From the NCBI GenBank assembly GCA_014654705.1, contig JACVZY010000074.1, positions 1-33,956 of the forward strand: a stretch of DNA of 33,956 nt, read 5' to 3'. Positions 13,947 through 25,300 of the stretch are shown here, in pieces. A program made the position numbers and the translations under genes. Each line of letters starts with the position of its first letter. The first letter of the stretch is position 1. Source of the stretch: Ignavibacteria bacterium. Its GTDB lineage: Bacteria > Bacteroidota > Ignavibacteria > Kapaibacteriales > UBA4661. The notes below the pieces were generated by a model that was not told where the DNA came from, searched no databases, and saw nothing but the letters and a program-made list of their open reading frames with translations.

Positions 13947-16010
13947 CTAAAACGCCAGTAGTGCTTTTAATCGAGCAGTAACAGACTCCACCGACGGCAC
14001 AACGGCATCCGTCAATATCGGATTATACGGCACCGGGCAGTCCGGCGTGGACAAGCGCTCCACCGGCGCGTCCAAATGCCGGAAGCACTCCTGCGCCACA
14101 AATGCCGCTATCTCGCCGCCAAAGCCAGCCGTGTGCGTGTCCTCGTGCAGCACCAGACACCGCCCCGTCTTGCGTACCGATGCCGCTACTGCGTCTTTAT
14201 CCCATGGGCTGATGGTCCGCAAGTCCAGCACTTCCACGTCGCCGCCCGCTTGCTGTGCTGCTTCCAGAGCACGATAGACCATCTCGCCCCACGTAACAAT
14301 CGTTGCTCGCGAACCACTCGCTACTTGCGCTGCCACGCCAAAGGGTATGCGATAGTCCGACGATGCCGGATATGCCGCCCGCCCTTGCGCGGTGTCCAGA
14401 AGCGCTCTATGCTCAAGGAAAAACGTCGGGTCGTTCCCACGCAATGCCTCGCGCAGCAGACCCGCCGCGTCCCGTGCATTCGACGGCATCGCAATTCGCC
14501 AGCCCACTGCGTGCGCAAAGACCGCCTCGCCGCTCACGCTGTGCCATGGGTCGCCCGTGCGCTTCCCGCACCCAACAGGAATACGCACCACCATCGGCGC
14601 AGCAAAGTCCCCGTTGGTGCGCCAGCGAATCGTTCCGCAGTCGTTCAGTTGCTCGGTCGCGGGGTCGGCATATTTGCGGAACTGAATCTCCGGCACCGGC
14701 ACTAAGCCCGCAAGCGCCATTCCTACTGCACGCCCAATGATTCCTTCCTCGGAGAGCGACGTATCGAATACGCGCTGAACGCCGTGCTTGCGCTGCAAGT
14801 CCACCGTTGCGCCGTGAACGCCGCCCTTTACGCCTACGTCCTCACCAAAGACCGCCACACGAGGATTCAGGCGCAATTCATCATCCAGCACCCTCTTGAC
14901 TGCTTCCAGAAGATTTACTCGCGGTTCGGGAGTGCTCTCCTTCGCATCAGTGTTTGCTTGCACTGTCTGCGATACGCCCTCTGCCATCATTCCGCCGCGC
15001 AGGGGCGCTTTCCCGTCGAAAAAGACATAGCGAGTCGCGTCTGCCGGATTCGGCTCCGCGTCAGCAAGCGCAAGCGCCAGTTCTGCACGCACATCTCGCT
15101 CTACCTCTTGCTCCAATGCTTCCAGTTCTGATTTTGAACAGTATTTTTTCTTCAGCAAAAATTCACGCAGTGCGGGCAGTGGATCGCGTGATTCCTCGTA
15201 CTTCCGCTCTTCCGCGCTTTTGTATGCTTGGTTGTCTGCCCCTGAATGTCCGCAGAGGCGCGGCACTGTGAGGCGCAGAAGCACAGGCTTTATGCGCTTT
15301 CGTGCACTCGTTATTGCCTCTTCCACTAATTGTGCGGTTTCCGCAGGATTCGTACCGCTTCCGTCTAGAACGCTGAGATTAGCGAAACTCTTCAGGTTCG
15401 CCGCAATATTCCGCCCGGGCGTTTGATACACCGACGGCACGGAAATCCCATAGCCATTGTCCTCCACGCAAAAGACCATCGGCAAATTCTGCGTCGTGGC
15501 TATCACGAGCGCCGCCCAGAAGCCGCTCGTCGCCGTTGCGCCTTCGCCCGAAAATGCGACTGCGATTGCGCCTTCCCACGCTTTTTCCTTCATCACCTCT
15601 GCACGGTACACCGCCGCCTGCGCCCAGCCCACTGCGGGCGTGAACTGCGCTCCCACGTCGCCGCTTGCGGGCAGCACCGCTATTCCGTGCTTGCCCTTGG
15701 GCAAATGATGCACCACGCCAATATCCCGACCGCCGCTTCGCCCTGTGGCTCTACCCAAAGGTCCGGCAAACCCCTCGCGTACGGTCATCCCCGCGCCCAA
15801 CACAAACGGACGCGAGCGGTAATACACCGTCGCCCCGTCGTGCGGATGTGTGAGTGCCTCCGCCATCTGTGCTTGTGGGAGTTCATGACCCCGTGCGGAA
15901 AATTGGTACGTTACCTTGCCCGCCGGAGCGAGTTCGGTTTCTTCGATGATGTCCATGAGACGAGAAGTCATCGCGGTGCGGGCAATATTGAGCCATTGCG
16001 TTTTGGTCAT
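13947..16010 (-). CDS. Second fused alpha/beta E1 of a 2-oxoacid dehydrogenase complex
   Basis: A 687-residue protein with the same alpha-beta fusion as the E1 at 2280-4487 but clearly a distant paralogue. The alpha part has the ThDP motif as GEGATATSG near 152-160 and EDNGYGISVP near 181-190. The Glu in place of Asp matches branched-chain E1 alpha (GEGAASEG), which hints at branched-chain 2-oxoacids. The beta part starts near 363 (NLLEAVKRVLDDEL, FGEDVGVKGG, SLSEEGIIGRAVGMA) and ends with DLRTISPWDKDAV, LHEDTHTAGFGGEIAA and CPVPYNP. It lacks the low-complexity N-terminal tail. Base composition is high: two sampled 60-base lines (14041 and 15601) have 41 and 45 G+C, against about 32-33 for sampled lines of the first E1. 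No terminator follows before the rpmG promoter. No E2 or E3 gene is nearby. Confidence 0.88.
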   Translation of the reverse strand: MTKTQWLNIARTAMTSRLMDIIEETELAPAGKVTYQFSARGHELPQAQMAEALTHPHDGATVYYRSRPFVLGAGMTVREGFAGPLGRATGRSGGRDIGVVHHLPKGKHGIAVLPASGDVGAQFTPAVGWAQAAVYRAEVMKEKAWEGAIAVAFSGEGATATSGFWAALVIATTQNLPMVFCVEDNGYGISVPSVYQTPGRNIAANLKSFANLSVLDGSGTNPAETAQLVEEAITSARKRIKPVLLRLTVPRLCGHSGADNQAYKSAEERKYEESRDPLPALREFLLKKKYCSKSELEALEQEVERDVRAELALALADAEPNPADATRYVFFDGKAPLRGGMMAEGVSQTVQANTDAKESTPEPRVNLLEAVKRVLDDELRLNPRVAVFGEDVGVKGGVHGATVDLQRKHGVQRVFDTSLSEEGIIGRAVGMALAGLVPVPEIQFRKYADPATEQLNDCGTIRWRTNGDFAAPMVVRIPVGCGKRTGDPWHSVSGEAVFAHAVGWRIAMPSNARDAAGLLREALRGNDPTFFLEHRALLDTAQGRAAYPASSDYRIPFGVAAQVASGSRATIVTWGEMVYRALEAAQQAGGDVEVLDLRTISPWDKDAVAASVRKTGRCLVLHEDTHTAGFGGEIAAFVAQECFRHLDAPVERLSTPDCPVPYNPILTDAVVPSVESVTARLKALLAF

Positions 16011-16056
16011 AACGGAATTGTTCTTGGTTTGAGATGAAAGAAAAGGAGCGGTTTTC

Positions 16057-16149
16057 GTAGCACAGACATTCCTGTCTGTGTCCCAAATACGCGAAGCGTA
16101 TAATCTTCAAATACCGTGCTGTGAACACAGACAGGAATGCCTGTGCTAC
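16057..16149. repeat. REPIN-like inverted hairpin doublet, copy 2
   Basis: Arms 16057-16080 and 16126-16149 are inverted copies with one mismatch in 24, separated by 45 bases. The left arm is GTAG followed by CACAGACA, loop TTCC, TGTCTGTG. The element lies in the probable transcribed leader of the second E1 gene, 47 bases from its start. Confidence 0.85.
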
Positions 16150-16216
16150 AAAGAAAGAAATTATACTGCGTACTATGGGTTGTTTCGGGCTTTTATCGAA
16201 TAAGAAATATACACCG

Positions 16217-16224
16217 CAAAAATA
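16217..16224 (-). promoter_or_regulatory. Candidate -7 element of the second E1 gene
   Basis: Minus-strand TATTTTTG fits TAnnTTTG. No convincing -33 element was found. If used, the leader is about 200 bases and contains the REPIN-like copy 2. Confidence 0.3.
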
Positions 16225-16250
16225 CGCTCTAAGCGAAGAATAACAGCACA

Positions 16251-16292
16251 AAAAAAAACGCCGCCCCTCCCGAAGGAAGAGCGGCGCTTTTG
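16251..16292 (-). terminator. Intrinsic terminator after giant surface protein 2
   Basis: Minus strand: GCGCCGC paired with GCGGCG around an inner TCC-TTCG-GGA hairpin, then nine T. It lies about 47 bases after the stop of the giant gene. Confidence 0.87.
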
Positions 16293-16338
16293 AAATACCG
16301 TCTAATCAAATCTGCTTCCCGAAAGAAGCCGACTCGGA

Positions 16339-19300
16339 TTAGTTTTTGATAATCTTCTCAACCGAACGGCGTGCGCCATCGGTGATTTCGACCATATACG
16401 CGCCCGAAGGCAAGCTGTTGATGTTGAGTGAGCGGCTGAAGAATCCAGCTGCTGCATTTTGCTCAACGACCATTACACGCTGACCAAGGGAGTTCGTAAC
16501 CGTGATAACCACTTTCGCAGCACGCTCAAGGTTAGCTTCTACGCTAACTGCTTCAACGACTGGGTTTGGATATACGCGGATACCTGCAAGAGGTTCGTTA
16601 GAAACGCTTGTACCTGCAAGTACATATGCTTGTGAAGCCACGCCACCATTCGGGTTCGTAACTGTAAGCGTGTACGTAGCAGGAAGATTGATTGTGCTTG
16701 GAATGGTTGCTACAATTTGATTTGCAGTAATCGCTCCAACAATAGCAAGCTGTACGCTACCCAAACGAACAACTGCACCCTGAGCAAAGTTGATACCAGC
16801 AATGGTGATGTTCGTTTGAACACCTGCGGTAACAAGACCACTACGCGGGGTAACAGAGTTAATAGCAGGCAATGTTGCAGGATCAACCGAAGGAGCGATC
16901 GTGAACATTGTGCTATTGGACGAAACACCACTTGGATTAACAACCTGAAGTGCAAACGTGCCAGGAATGTTCAAGTTACCCGGAACATTTACAACAAGTT
17001 GGTTACCGCTTGTGCTAACAACCGTCAACGCCTGACCACCCAAGAACACGCGCGGTGTACCAGCGAAGCCGTTACCATTGATGGTAATGCTGAATGCTGA
17101 AACAGAAGCGACTGTTGTTGTCGGTGTTACGCCTGTTACACTCACTGTACCAGGAGCACCAACTGTTACCGGCAAGCGATAACCGATGGACTGACCGTCA
17201 GGGTTGGTGATGGTGAGTACGCCAAGATCCGGGGTCACCAAGAGTGCTGCCGGGATAGTGAACGTAAGCAAGGAATCACCTGTAAGCTGAACGCCTGTGA
17301 GTTGTTGACCATTGAAGCTAACAGTTGCGCCCGGAATCAAGTTACGACCATTGACCGTAATGATTGTGTTTGGTGAACCCGGAGGCAAGATGTTTGGCGA
17401 AACGTTGGTAATTACCGGACGTGGGAGGCTGTTGATAACGAACGGCAACGAAGCGGACTGACCGTTAAGGTTCAGAACATTCAAGTTACCACTGACAGCA
17501 CCAACCGGAACTTCTACAAGAGCGGTAAGCGTACCGTCGCTGTTACGGATAACACCCATAACACGAAGGCTTGTGCTACCAAGCGAGAAGAGCGATTGAG
17601 CCGAGAAGTTGTTACCATTAACACTGATGGTGAACGCACGAAGGTTGCCCGAGGTCGAAGCCGGAGCAAGGCTCGTGAGAACCAATGCTGGCGGTGTCGA
17701 AACAGTAACGGTCGTCGAAACCGGCAAGCGGTCAAGGCTGGTTACGGTGAAGACAACGCTACCGATATTACGAACAACGTTACCCGGAACCGTTACAACA
17801 AGACGAGTTGTTGAGTTCGCTGACGGAGTAATCGTGGAAGTAATACCTGAGCCAACAGCAACAACGCGCGGTGTGAGAACACCAAACGCTGTACCGGTAA
17901 TTGTAACTTCTACATCACCAAGACCAGCAGGAATTGGGCTAGGAGTTACAGTTCTGATAACTGGCAGCTGAAGCGGAGCACCCAAGAAGGTGAAGCCTGA
18001 ACGGGTCGAAGAACCGCCGGTTTGTGTTACGACAACGTCGCCGGAAGCAGCAGTTGACGGAACAATAACACGAAGGGTATCAATACCGGAGGTGCCACCT
18101 GGAACGAGTGTTACGTTAGCAGCAGGAACCAAAACGCCACCCAAGCGAACAGTTGCACCCGGAGCAAAGCGGTTACCAGTGATGGTAAGCGTAGCGCCCG
18201 ATGATTGTGCCGGCGGGGTGAAGTTCAGAATAGCCGGAATTGGCTGCGACGATACGAGGATCGGCGTGTTGTTCAGGTTATTCGTAGCAATTTGTGTAAT
18301 GGTTACACCGGAGCGGAAGTAACCGGTAAAGTTCGGATCGCTAGCAGCAGCACCTGCACCGGACGAAATCGTTCCCGATGTCGTTGTGAAGGCGTTGGTA
18401 ACTGCCAAGCTACGATTGAAGCCAGCAGCTTCTTGACCAGCCAACCAGAGCGGAGTAACTGTTACTGAGAAACCAGGTGTTACGTTGGTGTTCTGTGTAA
18501 CGTTCCACTGTTGGTTCACAATCGGCTGACGCAATACTGCGCTGCCCGTTGCGAACGGAGCTGCTTGCGATACTGCCGTCAAAGCGCGAACGCTGAAGAT
18601 AGCAGGGCTGCCGTTGTTGTTGATGTTAATCGGAGCAAACACGGTCGCCGACGGACCAACCGGGAAGGTTACGTTACCGACGTTGCCCAAGCCTGCCGTA
18701 CCAACACCGTTGGTAACGAAGTACTGGGTAGTACCGGAGTTGCTCAATGTACCAGCTACAACAATGTTGAAAGCACCAAGGGTAAGTTTGTTGGCGTTAC
18801 CAACAAAGTTGAAGATACCAGCATTGCCAATCGTGAGATTGGAGCTAAGGGTAAGCGGACCACCCGGAGCAGCTGCGCCGCCACCCATGGTAAGATTACC
18901 TTGGAAGCCTGCTGCAGTAAAGCCTGCACCCGGCAACAAACCACCGTTAAAGCCTGCACCAAGATTGACGCTTGATGTAGCAGCCGTACCGTTGATAGCA
19001 GCACCGGAAGCAAACGTGTAAGAGTTTGTACCTTGGTTCAGCATATTCAAGGTCGAGGTCGCTTGAATGTTCAAGCTGGAGTTCGCAAGCGGAAGGTCAA
19101 GTGCACTGGTGGTACCGAGTGTTACGGTTACACCATTGATAGCACCATTGCCAAGGAAGCGAAGAAGACCGGTGAACGCCGGAACGGTTGCAACCGCAGC
19201 ATTGCGGATACCGCCGATTGTCGGGCTGTTTGCATTCAATTCGTTACCAACGGTACGCGTAGCGGCACCGATAGCAAGAACTGATTGCGTAGCACCGGCA

Positions 19301-22300
19301 CCGTTTGTGCCTTGAACATAACCACGGCTAACAGGAGCAGTTGTAGCTGCTGCTGTGAAGCCATACAATGCCGTCATGGTTGTGCTCGCAGGGATGATAA
19401 TACCACCACCCGCATTAGTGAAGTCCAAATCACCGCGAACCGTAAAGTTTGCCGGTGTCGTCAAGGCGCTGGAAGAACCGCTCAGTGTGAGTTGGTCGCC
19501 ACCATTAACCTGAAGAAGTGATGCAGGAGGATTGCCAATAGCAGGAGTTGCGCTCAAAACGCCAAACTCATTTGATACACCGGAGGTGCTACCAAGCAAG
19601 TTCACCGGAAGAACTCTGTTATTGAAGGTCGGACCAAGAACAACGGTAGCCGGATTGGTTACCACAGCAGCCGCAGTCGGGTTCGCAAGCAATAAGCCTG
19701 TTGTGCCCGTGCGACGGAAGCTGTTTGCTGTGTTTTGGTTCATGGTCAATGTACGCTCAACAAGGACAACAAAGTCGCCGCCCATTTCCAACGCACCGGT
19801 TGTACCGATGGTCAGGTTGCCAAAGTTCAAGTTGGTTGTACCCGTCGAGGTGATGAGTACGCCGTTGAACGGTGAAGCAAGCAACACGCGACCTTGATTG
19901 ATAAGCGATGGAGTCGGTGTGCCGACAGCAACGTTAGTCTCAAAGTTCGGGTGCAGGATAAGCGTTGAGGTTGCGCCTGCAGCAGCAACCAAGCCACCAG
20001 CAATCGCAGTAGCGCTTGTGTTACCAACGCCGTTGGTTACAGTACGCAAATCAAGCGTAGCGTTAGCACCAATGGTGTAGAGTGCGCCGGCAGTGTTCAA
20101 GGCAAGCAAACGACCAGTGGTAGCCGAACCATCACCCAAGCGGATAATGCCGGTTTGCGACATTGGAGCTTGATATGCAATCGAACCAAGGAAGTTAGAA
20201 GCAAAGTTTGCACCCGGAATGATACCAGCGTTCGGTGAAACGGCAACATCTGCCGGACCGAAACGAACCGTAGCATCCGTAACCGTTGCACGAATAGCAC
20301 CGATACCGCTCAATGCGTCTGCATGATGGCTAGCAATCGTCAAACGTTGAGCAGCATTGGAAAGAACAAGTTCTGCCGTTGTAGAAGCAGTACCTGTGCC
20401 ACCAACGATAAGTGTACCACCATTGACAAACGAAACCGAAGCATTGGTAGCTGTTACCGAAGCGTTCGGGGTGATAATTGTACCGTTAATACCGTTTTGT
20501 ACCCATACGGAGTTCACTGGAAGAGTAGTAGCGGTAAAGAGTGCGTTACCATTGGTTGATTTGTGGAACGGAACGATACCAGCAAGTGAGCCTGTACCGA
20601 AGATCCAACGTGAGTTGCGACCGTTCGCGTTACCACCAGTTTCGCCTTTAGGATAGATAGCGCCACCACCAGGAAGCACTTGCTCTACCGGCAAGGTGTT
20701 GTTGATGGTCAGCGTAGCTTCCGTACCTGTTACCGTACCACCTGTGGAAGCAGCGAGATAAAGCGTAGCACCCGATACGGACAAGAAGCCGTTCGACGTG
20801 CCAGCAGCACCAAGCGTCAAACCACCATAGAGGTGATAACCAGTGGTGTTTGCCAATGGAGATTCCAAGGAAACACGACCATTGTACGGGGTAGCAAACA
20901 AGGTACCCGGTACGATGTTATTGTTACCAGCAAATGGGAATACACCAGCCAAGAAACGAACATTTGCATTTCCGTCTGCACCTTGGATTTTCGCGGTGCT
21001 GCCTACGGTCAAATCACCATAGAGTGATTGCTCAGAGGTGTTCTGAACGATAAGATTGATACCGCTCGCGATGTTAATCGGCGAGAAGACACCCAAATAA
21101 CCGTTACGTGCACCCGGAGCATTACGGCTTGCGAAGTCATTTGCCAAACGCAAGTCTGCGTTCAATGCGAATGCACCCGATGTACCGGTGCCTGTCGTTG
21201 CTACGATAAGGCGACCAATAAACGGACTAGCAAGCTGCGTAGCAGGAATGATGTTTGCAAGAGCATTCGGACCGAGAATAATCGAACCGAGGTTGGTTGT
21301 GCTGGTAATCGAACCGTTACCCGGCAATACGACCGCCACTGGCGAGGTATTGTTGATTTGGATGCTCGACACACCGGCAGGAATAAAGAGCGGACGGTTG
21401 AACGGCGGAACAGCAACGGTTGGGTCTGAATTGATGTTCAAAATACCGTTAGCTGTGTTCGGAGCACCAATCGTAAGGTTACCAACGACGAATGCTGTGT
21501 TGTTTGTTACAATTTCCAAACGACCATTGAACGGAACAGCAAGGTTAGCTGCCGTTACGTGCATGGAGTTGGTGAAGGCAGCAGCACCGGAGTTACCATT
21601 GAAGATAACGCGAGCGTTGTTGGTTGCACCTTGGATAGTACCTGTGCCTTGAAGTGCACGACCAGTGTTGTTCAAGGTGTACGTACCAGTCGTACCGAGG
21701 CTGAGGGTAATACCGTCAGCAACCGTAAGAGCAGTCGTACCACTCGGACCACCAAGGTCGAGAATACCGTAGTTCAGGGTTTTCAGACCAGGAGTTAAAG
21801 CGCTACCGGCTGATGGAGCCATCATAATCAAGTCGCTTGTGAGCGTGAAATTACCAGTCGGAGGCAAAAGCAAACGACCGCTAAAGCCAGAAGCATCACC
21901 AAAGCGCTCACCGCTAAGAACACCGGCGTTGAAGCCCGTTCCAAGTGTAACCGTACCACCAGTTGCGCTTGCTGCGTTACCACCGGAGATGATAAAATTA
22001 TTACCATTAGCAAAGCCGGAGAAGCTACCAACGGATGACTGGATAAAGCTACCGGTCGTTGTGCCCAAAAGCGAGTTTGCACCAGTCATGTTCAAGACAA
22101 GACGTGGATAGCCATTTGAGAAGGCTGCCGGAGTCAATGCCGCACTAGCGGAGCTTACATACAGCGGGCTTACAAGGTTCAAACGAGCCGTCGGACCAAG
22201 GGTAAGCGTACCGGTTGTAAGGTTGAATCGGCTTGTTGCACCGTTCGGTGAAGCACCGATGGTCAAGCGTCCGTTGAATGGCGAAGCAAAAACATCACCA

Positions 22301-25300
22301 CGCATATTGGAACGAGAAGGAATCGATCCCGCAGCGGTCGGTCCTGCGGCAGTGCCGAAGAAGTTATTTGCCACAGTATAGATAGCACCACCTTGACGTG
22401 GGTTTTCGCCCGAAGCAAGACCTTCCATAAGAACAATCTCACCCGTCGGGTTCGCATCAAGAGATGCCGTACCGTTGGTTTGATTCTCAAAGAGCGGTTG
22501 ACCGAGAGAGAACGTGAGCGGGTTGTATGCCACAATCGGGTTAACCGTTGCGTTCGATACCGTCAATACAGAACCGTTATCTACCGTCAATTTGCCACCA
22601 AGAGCCATAAAGCCAGAGGAAACAAATGCAGCAGCCGGGTTGACGTTGGAAACACCGTCACGTACACCACCAAGGGTGAAGAAACCTTGCATCGTCATTG
22701 CGCTGACCGTACCGATTGTACCGAAATACGGGTTTGCAAAGCGAGCAGCAGGCAAGATGCTACCGTTAGCATTAGCACCAAGAAGGACGGTGTTACCTGT
22801 ACCAGCTTGGATGGTTCCAAGACCAGTAATGGTATTTGCACCTTGGTTCAAGAGTGTCAATGTTTTGCCGGTTGGCGTTTGGTCGTTACGAGCGCCTGCT
22901 GTTGTGAGCGGGAATTCCGTATCTGCAATGTTGCGGATAGAAGCACCCGTTACTACGAGGTCAGCACCAAGAACGATTTGGCTGTTTACGCCAATAGTAG
23001 CGTCTGTGCCCAAGACGGTGAAACTGTCAAACTCCAGCGAACCGTTGAACGGCGCAGCGAGGAAGGTTGCGTTTGTCGTACGAGCATAAACGTTGTTATT
23101 ATTACCGTGACCAGCACCAATGATAAGGCGCGACGTGATATTCGTACCTTGGATGGTGTTTGCCGGAGCAACGCCCGGGCGGTTAGCAGCAGCACCATAG
23201 ACGGAAGCACGAGCAACACCGTTCAAGCGCAAAGATGAGTTTGCGTTGATAAGGAGGCTGGCAGTACCGCTTGTGGTGTAGAGCGTGTTTGCGACAGGGT
23301 TGTCATAACGTTGGAAACCTGCAGCTTGATTAAAGTTCAGGTATGAAACCGTACCGGGAACACCAAGCACAAGATCACCTTGGATGGAGAGGTTACCGGA
23401 GCTGGAAACGTCGAAGTTACCTTGGAACGGGTTAGCAAAACGGACAGCCGGGATGGTTGCACCGTTAAAACCAGGTCCAAGCTCAACGATAGAGCCGTGC
23501 GCCGTGCGAACAGCAGCAAGAGCCGTACCACCGACAGGACCGAAGGTATGGCGGGTAGGAGCGCCTGCCGAAGTAGGAGCAACACCTTGAATAAAGCCTG
23601 TACCACTGACGGTATTAGAACCGGAGTTATACAACTGCAATGCGCGACCGGCAGCAATCGTATAGTTACCATTCAATTCCAAAGCAGCACCAGCACCGAG
23701 ACGCAAATCACGGTCGAAGGTGATGGAACCGTCAAGGATAAGTTTACCATTGAAGCTCGAAATGGTCGCTTCGGTTGTATTGTTGAAAGGCAACGGCAAG
23801 AACGGCACAACGCCGGTCAGACCGGTTGCCACACCTGCTGTCGCAGCGTCAGCCGGGGGTGCATTACCACCGTTGAAACCAGGACCGAGGCGAAGAACCG
23901 AAGAAGCAGAAACACCTTGGAAATACGAATTGTACGCAATACCGGGAAGCTGAGAGCCAGCAGCACCGCTAATCGGCAGACCTAAAACGGCACCCGGAAT
24001 GTTACGATTAAGCGTAAGCGTAGAACCGGGCTGAATGGTTACAACCGAACCTTGGTTTGCGAAGGTGAACGGACCAGAGGACGTACCCATGGTCAAGTTA
24101 CCGACCAAGTTAAACGGAGCATTGACGGTGATACCACCATCGAACGGATTGGAGAAAATATCGCCGGGGATAACACCGTTGTTCGCGTTCGGAAGGAACT
24201 GAACGATAGTGTTAATACCCTGACCAGAGATGCGAGCACCGCCGGTTGCAGCGAGGCTATTCGCACCTACTTGGGTAATGGCGAAAGCACCGTTACCGAT
24301 AAGGCTAAGATTACCACCAATGGTGAGTGTACCGGTTGAGGTGAACGCATTTACGTTACCCGTTACGTTCCACTGAAGCGGACCTTGTGTGACAAGAGCG
24401 CCGGAGAGGAAGCGAAGACGTGCAGGAACTGTTCCAGCATTGAAGCCTGGACCAAGCACAACAGTACTACCAGCCGTTGACATAAGGAATGCAGCAGCAT
24501 TACCTTGTAACGCGTTGGCTATTGTACCGTTCAGTGTCAAGGTCGTACCGGGAGCCGGTCCAACAAGAACACCGGCAGCATTCAGGTTAAGAATACCTTG
24601 TTGTGCAGCCGTACCATTGGCAGTACCAATAGTCATGCTAGAATTGATGATAAACGAACCGAGTGCTTGCAACTGTCCGAAGAACGGATTAGCAAAACGA
24701 GCACCGGGAAGGATACCAGCGTTAAAGCCGTTGCTGAGAATAACAATGCCACCGACTTGGCTCTGGATAGTACCAGTACCAATAAGGCTATTCGGAGTTG
24801 TTTGGCTGAGTGTCAAAGTGACACCGGCAGTAACAGTCAATTGTCCGCCAAGACTAAGCGGAGCATGAGCAGCAGCACGAGTATAGGTATCGTTCAGAAG
24901 GAAATTACCTTGTGTTTGAACTTCACCCACAAACGGATTGATAAACGCACCTGCCAAGCCGGTCGGGAAGATACCGTTATTGAAACCGTTTTCAATAACC
25001 AAAGTACTGTTTACCGTACCAGCACCAAGAACAGTACCACCCTCAACAACCTGCACGTTTGGAGCACCAACACCCTTACGGAGCGTAAGAGTAGCACCTG
25101 CAAGGACGTTAATGGAGCTACCAGCAGTACCGTCAATAACGCTATCAATAATAACGTTCAAGCCAGGACCGATGGTCAGTACCACAGCGGTATTGAGGTT
25201 AAGAGCGCCGATAGTGAGTGTACCGGTACCGTTCAGTGTTACGCCGAAAGCAGTTTGCAAATCAAACTGTTTCACACGGAACGCAGGAGTAGCGTTGTTA

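Noticed and set aside
22393-23238. A 281-codon plus-strand open frame and others opposite giant protein 2
   Set aside because: Antisense to continuous repeats with a consistent motif; no start signal and no domain.
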